NCBI RefSeq assembly: GCF_003482105.1
Contig: NZ_QULM01000004.1
Span: 1-64,000, forward strand
Length of the DNA stretch: 64,000 nt
Origin: Coprococcus sp. OM04-5BH
GTDB taxonomy: Bacteria; Bacillota; Clostridia; Lachnospirales; Lachnospiraceae
Direction of reading: 5' to 3'
A program made the position numbers and the translations under genes. Below the pieces are notes generated by a model. That model saw nothing but the letters and a program-made list of their open reading frames with translations, did not search any database and was not told the origin of the DNA. Numbering within the stretch: position 1 is the stretch's first letter; the number at the start of each line of letters is the position of its first letter. Shown here piece by piece: positions 9,572 to 18,413 of the stretch.

Positions 9572-10636
9572 ATGAAAAAACAGGAGGGCGTGGCATATTT
9601 TCATCTGCCCGGATTATTTGAATTTTACGAATTATATAAGGTGTTTCTGCCCTTGTTTCATGAGCACAGGGAATATTTCTATGACTGGTGTGACATAGGC
9701 TCTATCTATGGTGCCCCTGCAGATTGTATCTGGGGTGGAGGTCGTGTGGGAGATGGAGACTGCAATGCCAGGGAAGTCCTTTCTCTGGTGAATAAATATG
9801 GCATTTCAGCAAGACTTACATTCAGCAATTCCTTGCTAAGGGAAGAACACCTTTCTGACAGAAGGTGCAATGAGCTATGCAGGATGTTCTGCCGGGAGCA
9901 GGATAGAGATAAAGAAATGTATAGTACCGGAGACCTTAACAGAAGTGGTAATGACGGTTGTGGGTATGGCAGGGTACGAAATGGTGTTATTGTACACTCG
10001 GAATTGCTGCTTGACTATTTGAAAGCAAACTATCCGGAACTTTATCTGGTGTCTTCAACCACTAAGGTTTTGACCGATTTTGATGAACTTGTGAAGGAAC
10101 TGAATCGCGAGGATTTCAGTTATGTCGTGCCGGATTTCAGGTTGAATAAACGCTTTGACAGATTGGAGAATTTGTCTGAACAGCAGAAAAATAAAGTGGA
10201 ATTTTTGTGTAACGAATGTTGCTACTTTGGTTGTACTGACCGTCGGGCATGTTATGAGGATGTGAGCCGCAGGATCCTTGGGGAAGCCGAGAAGGATTAT
10301 GATTATGATAGCACTGGTTCGGAGCGGAGGCAGACGGAAGCAGAGCAAGCTCTAAGTGATGAAGTTGCAGATGAAAAACATGAACATGAATGTACAGCTC
10401 CGGATCATGATGGTGGATACCGCTTCTCTAAGGCCATGTTAAATCCGGGATTTATAGGAATCGATGACATCAGAAATATTTATATGCCAATGGGATACAT
10501 GAACTTTAAGATTGAAGGCAGAGGACTTGGCAGTGCACTTATCCTGGAATTTCTATTGTATTACATGACAAAACCGGAATACCGGATAAATGTCAGGGAA
10601 GAAATATATCTGGATAATACCTTGGATCTTTTTTAG
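9572..10636 (+). CDS. Cysteine-rich protein, TIM-barrel/U32-like, function unknown
   Basis: 354 residues. One segment (NKYGISARLTFSNSLL), another (YLVSSTTKVLTDFDELVKEL) and YVVPDFRLN recall the beta-alpha units of TIM-barrel proteins related to U32 peptidases; this is a weak, structure-style resemblance. A conserved-looking cluster CNECCYFGCTDRRACYE (about residues 213-229) could bind metal. Two low-complexity stretches (about 115-135 and 240-280, rich in D, E, H, S) look like species-specific insertions. It starts 107 bases after the DUF4132 gene, with a modest ribosome site (GACAGGTAAGAAG). I cannot assign a reaction. Confidence 0.7.
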   Translation: MKKQEGVAYFHLPGLFEFYELYKVFLPLFHEHREYFYDWCDIGSIYGAPADCIWGGGRVGDGDCNAREVLSLVNKYGISARLTFSNSLLREEHLSDRRCNELCRMFCREQDRDKEMYSTGDLNRSGNDGCGYGRVRNGVIVHSELLLDYLKANYPELYLVSSTTKVLTDFDELVKELNREDFSYVVPDFRLNKRFDRLENLSEQQKNKVEFLCNECCYFGCTDRRACYEDVSRRILGEAEKDYDYDSTGSERRQTEAEQALSDEVADEKHEHECTAPDHDGGYRFSKAMLNPGFIGIDDIRNIYMPMGYMNFKIEGRGLGSALILEFLLYYMTKPEYRINVREEIYLDNTLDLF

Positions 10637-11169
10637 CTCAGAGACAGGTAAGAAATAAGTATATATTACCCAAAATAAAAAATTATTTAGCCGACACTAT
10701 TTGACAGATTTTATGAGTGGCATAGTGTAATATGTATTTATCCCGAAAATGTAACAGGATTTGTAACGGGAAAGGGGGGAATGGGACCGGTACAGGTGAA
10801 GAAATGTACAGAACGCTATGAAAGAAATACTGCGAATAGAGCAGAAAAAACAGAAAATGTTGCAAAAAGCAGGGATAATCCGGTGCGTATACTATTGCAT
10901 ACAGGGTTTAAAATCGAATGGGGAAGATTGAGATACCCGGAGAGTGTGGATAGGGCTTGTGTAAGAGTGTCTGATTGGGGAATCGGAGACTTTGAATACA
11001 GGTAGATGATATAAGCCGGACTTCAATACATATCACATTTAACTGAAATTTGAAAAAACTTCAAATTAAAACTTAAAACATCGTTGGAAAACAAAATGCG
11101 AGAGACTCTGATTTATGCTATAAATAGATCAGAGTCTTATTTTGTTATGGAATGTCTCCTAATTAAATA
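10637..11169. other. Gap between the cysteine-rich gene and tyrS
   Basis: This stretch contains a doubtful open frame of 74 codons (10781-11005) whose only GGGGGG ribosome-like run sits one base before the ATG, too close to be good; its product is basic and unlike any family I know. A terminator hairpin at 11103-11143 closes whatever is transcribed here. I see no T-box leader. Confidence 0.4.
11103..11143 (+). terminator. Terminator upstream of tyrS
   Basis: AGACTCTGAT (11103-11112) pairs perfectly with ATCAGAGTCT (11128-11137) and is followed by TATTTTGTT. It lies before the tyrS promoter, so it ends upstream transcription rather than attenuating tyrS. Confidence 0.65.
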
Positions 11170-11199
11170 TTGTCAATCAGCCTAAAAGGGTGGTATAAT
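11170..11199 (+). promoter_or_regulatory. Promoter of tyrS
   Basis: TTGTCA (11170-11175) and TATAAT (11194-11199) are 18 bases apart, with an extended-10 TG. Transcription would start near 11206, which rules out translation starts upstream of that point. Confidence 0.75.
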
Positions 11200-11250
11200 A
11201 TAATGACTTTTGATCATAAGACAGAAGAACTTATTGTTTGGAGGAAGAAA

Positions 11251-12471
11251 ATGGGAATATATGAAGAGTTAGTAGCCAGAGGACTTATTGCCCAGACTAC
11301 AAATGAAGAAGAAATAAGAGAATTGGTAAATAACGGCAAGGCCGTTTTCTATATAGGTTTTGACCCAACAGCAGACAGCCTTCATGTAGGTCACTTCATG
11401 GCACTGTGCCTTATGAAGAGATTACAGATGGCAGGAAATAAGCCTATCGCCCTTATCGGAGGCGGTACGGCCATGATCGGAGATCCATCAGGCCGTACAG
11501 ATATGAGACAGATGATGACAAAGGAAACAATCCAGCATAACGTAGATTGCTTCAAGGTTCAGATGAGTAAGTTCATAGACTTCTCAGATGACAAGGCATT
11601 ACTGGTCAATAACGCAGACTGGCTCCTTGACCTTAACTATGTTGAGGTTCTTCGTGAGGTTGGTGCGTGCTTCTCAGTAAATAACATGCTTCGTGCAGAG
11701 TGCTACAAGCAGCGTATGGAGAAGGGCTTAAGCTTCCTTGAGTTCAACTACATGATCATGCAGAGCTATGACTTCTATGCATTATTCCAGAAGTACGGCT
11801 GTAACATGCAGTTTGGCGGAGATGATCAGTGGAGCAACATGCTTGGCGGTACAGAGCTTATCAGAAGAAAGCTTGGTAAGGACGCACATGCCATGACCAT
11901 CACACTTCTTCTTAATTCAGAGGGCAAGAAGATGGGTAAGACCCAGAAGGGTGCCGTATGGCTTGATCCGAATAAGACATCACCATTTGAGTTCTACCAG
12001 TACTGGAGAAATGTAGCAGATGCCGACGTTCTTAAGTGTATCCGTATGCTCACATTCCTTCCACTTGAAGAGATCGACAAGATGGATTCCTGGGAAGGCA
12101 GCCAGTTAAATCAGGCAAAGGAAATCCTTGCATACGAGCTTACAAAGCTTGTTCATGGCGAGGAAGAGGCAAAGAAGGCTCAGGATAGTGCAAGAGCATT
12201 GTTCTCAAAGGGCGTAGCTGCTGACATGCCGGCAGTAACACTTACAGCAGAAGACTTCAAGGATGGCGAGATCGATATCGTATCAGTGCTTGTTAAGTCA
12301 GGACTTGTTGCTTCACGTAACGAGGGCAGACGTGCCGTAGAGCAGGGCGGTGTAGCCGTTGATGGTGAGAAGGTGGCAGATATCTCAGTTAAGCTTCCTG
12401 AAGAGAAGTTTGATGGCGAAGGTATCGTAGTAAGACGTGGAAAGAAGAACTTCAGAAAGGTCAGCAAGTAA
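11251..12471 (+). CDS. tyrS: Tyrosyl-tRNA synthetase
   Basis: Charges tRNA-Tyr with tyrosine in the cytoplasm using ATP. The 406 residues match the usual bacterial TyrS length. The class I HIGH motif is HVGH (residues 45-48), the KMSKS motif is KMGKT (from residue 227), and the C-terminal 65 residues form the S4 RNA-binding domain (VKSGLVASRNEGRRAVEQGGV). An in-frame start exists at 11170, but it lies on the promoter; ATG 11251 is chosen because GGAGGA (11240-11245) precedes it and the protein then starts in the family-typical way. Preferred codons suggest high expression. Confidence 0.97.
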   Translation: MGIYEELVARGLIAQTTNEEEIRELVNNGKAVFYIGFDPTADSLHVGHFMALCLMKRLQMAGNKPIALIGGGTAMIGDPSGRTDMRQMMTKETIQHNVDCFKVQMSKFIDFSDDKALLVNNADWLLDLNYVEVLREVGACFSVNNMLRAECYKQRMEKGLSFLEFNYMIMQSYDFYALFQKYGCNMQFGGDDQWSNMLGGTELIRRKLGKDAHAMTITLLLNSEGKKMGKTQKGAVWLDPNKTSPFEFYQYWRNVADADVLKCIRMLTFLPLEEIDKMDSWEGSQLNQAKEILAYELTKLVHGEEEAKKAQDSARALFSKGVAADMPAVTLTAEDFKDGEIDIVSVLVKSGLVASRNEGRRAVEQGGVAVDGEKVADISVKLPEEKFDGEGIVVRRGKKNFRKVSK

Positions 12472-12566
12472 GGAAAAGCTGCCAGTGTAGTTCTGATAAG
12501 TGAACATTAGCTTTAAGATATAAATTCATGCAGACATGATGTTTACATGAAGGATTATTGTAGAAA

Positions 12567-12598
12567 AGGACAGTAGCTTTATGGCTGCTGTCCTTTTT
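12567..12598. terminator. Bidirectional terminator between tyrS and the convergent gene
   Basis: AGGACAGTAGC (12567-12577) pairs with GCTGCTGTCCT (12584-12594), with one G-T pair, followed by T residues. The stop codon of the minus-strand gene (12579-12581) lies in the loop, so both convergent genes appear to share it. Confidence 0.7.
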
Positions 12599-14606
12599 CT
12601 GCGTTATGGATTTCTTCAATATCTTTTCTGACTAATGAACGCTTTCCGAACGGATATATCAGAAAAGTGAAGATCAGATATGCTGATATTAGTACCGGAG
12701 CAAGAATTAAATTCCTCAGGCAATTCATGTTCCACACCGCTATACTGAAATAAGTTATCAATATACAGATGAATATTGCTGTGATCAAATGCATTTTCTG
12801 CAGCATAATATAGGAAAGGTGATATCTGTCATCAACCGGCTGCAGCTTATCGGCAGGAATCCCTTTCTCGTACATACAGAAATTATAGTTATATATGCCT
12901 CTGGCAATATCAATATCCGAAATGTTGCCGGAGTAAATGTTATGCCTGAATAATCTGGCGAATTCCTCAGAACTCATATTTGTACTGCCGGCATAATATG
13001 AGAATTGAGCCAGCTTCTGATAGTGATTTTCCGAACGCAGTAAAATCAGGATGTTTAATATTCCATTTACCAATATTAAAATCATAATGATGGAGTACAT
13101 CATGGATTGGTTCGGAATATGAAAATACTTAACATCAGGAAATGCAAGCTGCATAACCTGAGCCACTACGCCCACAGATGAAAGTATCATGATAAATGCT
13201 GTCAGCAGCTGCCATGAAAACTGACAGGTATCAGCTACCTGGTTGTAGATGTGCCTTATACAGTCCTCACTGTAATTGCTAAGTCTGTTGATGTCGTTGT
13301 GACGGAAATCATGCTCCCTGTAATCGTAGTCCCACCTGCATATTCTGGCAAGCCCATGCCTTGACGTAGGCTGGTGACCGTCTGTCTTAGAATTATTGTA
13401 ATATCCGTCGTATTTCTTATAGCTGACCATATCGTGCATGAAGTTGTCCAGGAATAATACCACAGCAAATGTAGCTGCTACAAGGGCAACAAGTATAGGA
13501 AAGCTGTTAAGCACAAATGATATGGCAACATAGCATACACTTAATGAGCAGAAGATAAGTATTATATTCCGCCTGCTTCGCCGGATGTGTTCAAGTGTAT
13601 GGGAACAGTTCTGAAATCTGTTCAGGGACACACTGTATAATTCGTTGGTTCTCTCAAATATTGAGTGCTCAAGAATGAGACTCAGTTGTGCGTATTTCTT
13701 CTGCATTGCAAATGGAATAAAACGCAGGGCGGTAAGGATAATGGTAACACACAGCAGTATCACGTTAAACATAATGTTTTCCATGCTGGTATCACTCCTG
13801 GGATCACTGTATACATATGAGATAATGGCAAGCAACATCTGGACAGCATAGGCTATCACCAGAACATAGCTTATGCAGCGCTGGTATATATCGGTTGATC
13901 TTAATTCACCGGTAAGCTTCTGTAAATGTGAGTTGTCGATACTCGCAGTGATACCATTGGACGTGTGCCTTAACTCATCAACTACCTTATTCTCCCGCAC
14001 ATATAATTGGAAGTTCTGCTCGTCAAACAATGCATATAACAGGAAAACAGCAATATATTCATCAGGAGAAGAACATTTCAGTGTACTGCAATGTTCTGCC
14101 AATATATTGTCACATGATAATATATTGTGTATGTATGCTTCGATTTTTGTGCTGAATTCTGGCGCAGTGTCACACTTATTCTTTATCAATATATCAATTC
14201 TCTTACACAGCTTTCTATAGTCTATAGAATTTAACAGCTCTCTTATGGCAGGCTGCTGACTGTTGCCGGTGTAATTCTTCTTTATCATATTAGAAAATAA
14301 TACGCTTAACTTGGAGCCTGTAGGAAAGCTTTCATCGGGATTTATGATGAAATAAATAGGATTCTTGGTGGAGAGGGCTTCGCTCTTAAGCCGGTCAAGT
14401 TCAGTGTCCTTAAATACAGATAACTGTAATGTCTCGTCAAGATTCATGGATGGATCAATATTTTGTGAGAAAAACAGCTTATTAAAAGTATGTCTGTTGG
14501 AGTATGTGGAAGTCTGAGGTACTATAGGTATAGAAATTCCCAGATGTTCTGTAAATAACTCCTCAAGGGAACATATATCCTCGCTTATTCTGGTCCTGTA
14601 CTTCAT
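12579..14606 (-). CDS. Large polytopic membrane protein, function unknown
   Basis: 675 residues. The first 230 are soluble and charged. Then come membrane segment pairs near ISYVLVIAYAVQMLLAIISYV and NVILLCVTIILTALRF, a second pair near IILIFCSLSVCYVAI and LVALVAATFAVVLFL, a long hydrophilic loop with many H, D and Y residues (SRHGLARICRWDYDYREHDF), a third pair, and a final pair near the C-terminus. The pattern of paired helices separated by cytoplasmic helices suggests a scaffold or sensor rather than a transporter. The start at 14606 is supported by GGGAGG eight bases upstream; an in-frame start at 14642 has no such site. I do not recognise the family. Confidence 0.75.
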   Translation of the reverse strand: MKYRTRISEDICSLEELFTEHLGISIPIVPQTSTYSNRHTFNKLFFSQNIDPSMNLDETLQLSVFKDTELDRLKSEALSTKNPIYFIINPDESFPTGSKLSVLFSNMIKKNYTGNSQQPAIRELLNSIDYRKLCKRIDILIKNKCDTAPEFSTKIEAYIHNILSCDNILAEHCSTLKCSSPDEYIAVFLLYALFDEQNFQLYVRENKVVDELRHTSNGITASIDNSHLQKLTGELRSTDIYQRCISYVLVIAYAVQMLLAIISYVYSDPRSDTSMENIMFNVILLCVTIILTALRFIPFAMQKKYAQLSLILEHSIFERTNELYSVSLNRFQNCSHTLEHIRRSRRNIILIFCSLSVCYVAISFVLNSFPILVALVAATFAVVLFLDNFMHDMVSYKKYDGYYNNSKTDGHQPTSRHGLARICRWDYDYREHDFRHNDINRLSNYSEDCIRHIYNQVADTCQFSWQLLTAFIMILSSVGVVAQVMQLAFPDVKYFHIPNQSMMYSIIMILILVNGILNILILLRSENHYQKLAQFSYYAGSTNMSSEEFARLFRHNIYSGNISDIDIARGIYNYNFCMYEKGIPADKLQPVDDRYHLSYIMLQKMHLITAIFICILITYFSIAVWNMNCLRNLILAPVLISAYLIFTFLIYPFGKRSLVRKDIEEIHNAEKGQQP

Positions 14607-15042
14607 GTAAATCCTCCCTCTTGTCTTAAAGTTGATTATCATAATGCTTCACATTCTATTTCTATGGATGCTCCCGGATAAAATATGATCTGCACCCGCC
14701 GGGAAATGATATCTGTCAGAAATCCTGTAAGAATAATCTGACAACATATTTAGGATAAGGGATGATTGGCCATATTACAATAATTAATAATGTCGAGATA
14801 ATATCAGATTTTGACGTGGTTAAAGTATCAAAAATGACTGAATGACAACAAAGTGTTCAAAAAGACATTGAAATGTTCCGATTAGACATTGCGACACGTA
14901 GAGCAGACAATGCAAATGTTCCCGGTCATATTACTTCAACTTCCTATAGGCTTGGTAATAATTGTTTTGATAGACAAAATTCGATAAAGTTGTGTTGCTG
15001 GAGATATCCGGTTAAAAAATGAGACCTGTGGGGATGGCAGAG
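14607..15042. other. Divergent intergenic region before the LytTR regulator
   Basis: No gene is visible. It holds the start regions of two divergent genes and, at 14844-14926, four phased direct repeats described separately. Confidence 0.5.
14844..14926. repeat. Four 20-21-bp spaced direct repeats, candidate LytTR operator
   Basis: GACA boxes begin at 14844, 14864, 14885 and 14906, and copies 1, 2 and 4 continue to a GTTC box about 10 bases on (consensus GACAWTGNAAWGTTC). Spacing of two helical turns is typical of sites bound by LytTR regulators, and the repeats end 117 bases before such a gene. Assignment as its operator is inference. Confidence 0.5.
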
Positions 15043-15729
15043 ATGAAAATATGTGTATGTGATTCTGATATTATTACAAGGGTTAAAACCTATAACACAT
15101 TGAAGGCGAAATTCGCCGATGTAAAGGATGTTCTTATCGTGTGCAGTACACCATACGATATACTGTTTGATATTGAAGACGAGAAGTTTGACTATGATGT
15201 GTTTATCACAGACATAATTTTCATAGATACGAGGTTCACCGGAGTTGAATTAGTTAAAAAGATAAATGGTGTAGCTCCGTTATGCAAATGCATATATTAC
15301 ACCGATCAGGTTCCGGGAAATGTAGATATATACGAGACTAAGCATTTTAATTGTGTGATAAAAGGCATACAGGATTCAAGGCTGGAAAAATGTATAACTG
15401 AAATAATAAATGAAGCAGTGGAAGCCCGAAAGAATAATACCATAAAGATCAAGTTTGACAGATCGGTAAATATAATTGAGTGCAGCAAGATACGATTTAT
15501 AAGAATTGAAAACAGAGTGACAAAGTTCTACACCGACAAAGAGGTCCTGTATGAGTATAAACCGCTCAGTCAGATACAAGAGGAGCTGCCGGATAATTTC
15601 ATAAGGTGTCATAACGCCATAATAGTCAACAGAAATTACATAAAGAAGTTTAACCGGTCTGTCATAACCCTTGATGATGGAGAAAAGCTAAAGATAGGAA
15701 GAAGATATGTCAGTTCATTTGAAGAATAA
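15043..15729 (+). CDS. LytTR-family response regulator
   Basis: 228 residues. The N-terminal receiver domain begins KICVCDSD and has a probable phospho-acceptor aspartate in DYDVFITDIIF. The C-terminal LytTR domain (about residues 125-225) has the typical FIRIENRVTKFYT and FIRCHNAIIVNRNYIKKF strands. LytTR regulators bind paired direct repeats and often control secretion, competence or bacteriocin genes. ATG 15043 is preferred because GGGG lies nine bases upstream; ATGs at 15019 and 15034 are in frame. No histidine kinase is next to it. It is on the same strand as, and 200 bases before, the large gene cluster that follows, and may regulate it. Confidence 0.88.
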   Translation: MKICVCDSDIITRVKTYNTLKAKFADVKDVLIVCSTPYDILFDIEDEKFDYDVFITDIIFIDTRFTGVELVKKINGVAPLCKCIYYTDQVPGNVDIYETKHFNCVIKGIQDSRLEKCITEIINEAVEARKNNTIKIKFDRSVNIIECSKIRFIRIENRVTKFYTDKEVLYEYKPLSQIQEELPDNFIRCHNAIIVNRNYIKKFNRSVITLDDGEKLKIGRRYVSSFEE

Positions 15730-15931
15730 GGATGTAAAACAGACATGCTTTCTTGCGGTATAAACATGGAAATAATTAACAGAAAAATATTGTGATAAAA
15801 TTAATACATATTTCTGGCAATGTAGCACACAGTCAAAATTATTATTGGACAGTGAGTATTGTATATAAAGCAAAAAATGCCGGATGTAGACAAAGGGTGT
15901 AGTTCAGTTTTCAAAAGGAAAGGGGACACTT

Positions 15932-16558
15932 ATGAAAAAGATTACACGAAAAATTAAATGCGCTTGTTGCGGACATGAGACAGAGATGGAAGTCAATGTG
16001 TCACGTAATGTTAATCCAGCGGGACTGGATGGAAGGCCACAGTACGAATGGCAGCTTCGACCTTATCAGGAGTGTCCAAAGTGTCATTATGTGTCTTGGG
16101 ATATTAGCAGAAAAACCGGAGAAGATGTAGCAACCTTAGTGTCGTCTGATAAATACAGGAAAGTATTAGATAGTAATACGAATCAAAGTCGATATTACGA
16201 AGCGATGTTGTTATTGATTGCTAATCAAGAGGATAGCTTGAATGTCATATTGCAATATTTATGGTGGACGGAATTTACTGGTGACAGTCAAGGTACACAA
16301 GTTAGAGAAAGAGCAATATCGTTATTGAAAACGATTATTGATACAAAGCCTCTTGCGACGTATGTGTTTACATATATAGATTTATTGAGACGGAATTGTG
16401 AGTTTGATAAGGCGTCGGACATTTTGAACGATGTATCGTCATCAATGGAGAAGAACAAGGAAGACAACAAATTATTATATCAGATATATCAATATGAGCG
16501 CAGATTGATTGAAGCGAAGGATACGGCTCCTCATCTCGTAAGTGAGGTGGTTGTATGA
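15932..16558 (+). CDS. Zinc-ribbon (CpXC-like) protein, first gene of the tubulin cluster
   Basis: 208 residues. Two CxxC pairs near the N-terminus (C-A-C-C-G and E-C-P-K-C-H) about 40 residues apart form a zinc ribbon of the CpXC kind. The rest is helical and looks like TPR-type pairs (YEAMLLLIANQED, YVFTYIDLLRRNCEFDKASDIL). AAAGGGGAC precedes the ATG. It overlaps the next gene by four bases (ATGA), so the two are translationally coupled. A role as an adaptor in the cluster is inference. Confidence 0.75.
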   Translation: MKKITRKIKCACCGHETEMEVNVSRNVNPAGLDGRPQYEWQLRPYQECPKCHYVSWDISRKTGEDVATLVSSDKYRKVLDSNTNQSRYYEAMLLLIANQEDSLNVILQYLWWTEFTGDSQGTQVRERAISLLKTIIDTKPLATYVFTYIDLLRRNCEFDKASDILNDVSSSMEKNKEDNKLLYQIYQYERRLIEAKDTAPHLVSEVVV

Positions 16559-17712
16559 GTTTGATTGATTTGATATTCCCGAGTTCAGAGCCGCAAGTAA
16601 CGAATATAGACGAATTCGACTATCAGCAATTTGCTCCGGAGAATTGGTCAAGCCTTACAGATCAAGAAAAATTAGGCTTGCTTCAGGAGTTAGGAAATAG
16701 CTATGCGGAGTCTGTAAATATATATAACCCACCTACACTTGTGTCCGAGACAGATCCTGCACTATATGGTGGATACAATTATGGCACGAATGTCGTATCG
16801 GTAAACCTTGATCTTTGTGACAATCCTTATGAGGCGATGGATACCGTTATTCATGAGGAGAACCATGCACTTCAGGGACAGGCTGTGGATCTGAACTCTC
16901 AATACAGTAATGGAGAGAGGGCGCTTATTAAGGCTCAAATTGGTCCGGCGTACTATAGCAGCGGTGATGGATATAATGTTCAAAATATTGAGATGGACAG
17001 CAATAATGTTGCGGCAGAGTTTGTAATCAGCCATAGCGAAGGAATGCAAGATACACCTGAGTATCAAGAGTACATAGATGGAAGATTGGAACACTTCAGT
17101 GAAGTAAATGAGACGTTGACAACATCTGAAGGATATTGCAACACCTTGGAACATGAGCAAGTGGACGCAGCAAATAAACTTGGTGTAATTAGTGACAGCG
17201 AAAAAGAAGCTGCGGACGCTTATATAGACTCAGATAATAGGAGAGTTAGAGACAATAGCATTGCCGCAGAGGCAGATATCAAGGAGAACGGATATCAAAG
17301 CTCGTTGGCATATGCAGATAGGTTGCATAGTGAATATGAACAATTTGAGTTTGGAAATCATGATGAAAGGGCTGCAAAGAGCATTCTAAGCAAGAATGAA
17401 GAGTGCGTAGACCGTTTAAGTGATGCTAAGTTAGCAACCGATACAGAACTCGCTGATTTAAAAGCTCAACAGAACGAGTATATATGTGCTCATAATTATG
17501 GCATCAGAGATACTTTGAATGACAGCTTTTGCCAGGAACAAAACCAAAAGATCTGTGAACTGGAGGCACAAAAGGGAGAATATGAATATCATATATCTGA
17601 GTTGGAGACAGACAACCACATGGTGAATGAATCTATGGGCTGGACAGAAAAAGAAAACGCTCAGACAGATAACTCTCAGTCGGAGAGCAAGAATAATAAC
17701 TACGAAATGTGA
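16555..17712 (+). CDS. HExxH-motif protein (putative metallopeptidase)
   Basis: 385 residues. HEENH at residues 100-104 fits the HExxH zinc-peptidase motif inside a predicted helix (TVIHEENHALQGQA). A following E-rich helix (NIEMDSNNVAAEF) could supply the third ligand. No signal peptide is seen, so it acts inside the cell. The C-terminal 170 residues are a long charged coiled coil. It overlaps the gene before and directly abuts the gene after. Function is inferred from the motif alone. The N-terminal region recalls putative peptidases of toxin or mobile-element contexts, but I cannot name a family. Confidence 0.7.
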   Translation: MSLIDLIFPSSEPQVTNIDEFDYQQFAPENWSSLTDQEKLGLLQELGNSYAESVNIYNPPTLVSETDPALYGGYNYGTNVVSVNLDLCDNPYEAMDTVIHEENHALQGQAVDLNSQYSNGERALIKAQIGPAYYSSGDGYNVQNIEMDSNNVAAEFVISHSEGMQDTPEYQEYIDGRLEHFSEVNETLTTSEGYCNTLEHEQVDAANKLGVISDSEKEAADAYIDSDNRRVRDNSIAAEADIKENGYQSSLAYADRLHSEYEQFEFGNHDERAAKSILSKNEECVDRLSDAKLATDTELADLKAQQNEYICAHNYGIRDTLNDSFCQEQNQKICELEAQKGEYEYHISELETDNHMVNESMGWTEKENAQTDNSQSESKNNNYEM

Positions 17713-17726
17713 TTGGAGGCATTGAC

Positions 17727-18395
17727 TTGAGAAATAGAAGTATCTGGGATACTGATACGAGCGATGATACCGGCTACAGTGGAAACGAGAGCAGGAATAG
17801 TATTTGGGGCGATAGTGACTCAAGTTATGATTCCTATAATACTTCAAGTGACTATGGTAGCCATGATTATGACAATTATAATAGCAGCAATTATTCTTAC
17901 GATGAGTATGGCAAAGATGATTCGTATTCATCATATAGTAATGATACACACTCAGATTCTTATGGCGAAAGCAATCGCAGAACCAGTGGTTGGAAGAAAT
18001 TTGAAGATTTACCTACGGAGACTCATTCATCAAGAAGAAAATCAAACTTTAGTTTGAAAGATGTGCCGTTAGCTGTATGGATTTTCATGGGTGTAGTTGC
18101 TATGGTTGCCGTTATTGTGGCAATCGTTATGAATAATGGTTCGGCAATAAGAGAGCTAAACAACGGAATCGAGAATGTTGCAGCGGCAATTATTGCGTAT
18201 CTTGTATACGTAGGAATCGTATGGCTTGTATTCTACTTTACATTTGGAAGGAGAATGTACTGGCGAACGAGATCTGTATTCCTAGGTATCATATGCTTGC
18301 TTGTATTGCTTTGTAATATTTTTCCCTCGCTGGGATTACTGTTGATTGTTTTGTGTATTTTACTTGTGTTGCTTTATAAGATATTTCGACCGTAG
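17727..18395 (+). CDS. Membrane protein with Ser/Tyr/Asp-rich cytoplasmic tail
   Basis: 222 residues. The first 95 residues are low complexity, made mostly of S, D, Y, N and G with two SIW motifs. Four hydrophobic segments follow (LAVWIFMGVVAMVAVIVAIV, IIAYLVYVGIVWLVFYF, VFLGIICLLVLLCNIF, LGLLLIVLCILLVLLY). TTG 17727 is chosen because GGAGG (17714-17718) lies eight bases upstream; a GTG at 17709 overlapping the previous stop is the alternative. A tail of this composition often drives weak multivalent contacts, so it could recruit cluster proteins to the membrane (inference). Confidence 0.75.
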   Translation: MRNRSIWDTDTSDDTGYSGNESRNSIWGDSDSSYDSYNTSSDYGSHDYDNYNSSNYSYDEYGKDDSYSSYSNDTHSDSYGESNRRTSGWKKFEDLPTETHSSRRKSNFSLKDVPLAVWIFMGVVAMVAVIVAIVMNNGSAIRELNNGIENVAAAIIAYLVYVGIVWLVFYFTFGRRMYWRTRSVFLGIICLLVLLCNIFPSLGLLLIVLCILLVLLYKIFRP

Positions 18396-18413
18396 GCAGG
18401 AGATGAGTGCTAC

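Noticed and set aside
10781-11005. 74-codon gene
   Set aside because: The ribosome-like G run is one base from the ATG, and the product is unlike any family; not called as a gene.
11000-11250. T-box riboswitch in front of tyrS
   Set aside because: The conserved T-box sequence and specifier stem are absent; the only terminator lies before the promoter.
17458-18057. Long antisense and alternate-frame open stretches around the Ser/Tyr-rich gene
   Set aside because: They mirror the low-complexity codons of the real gene and lack ribosome sites.
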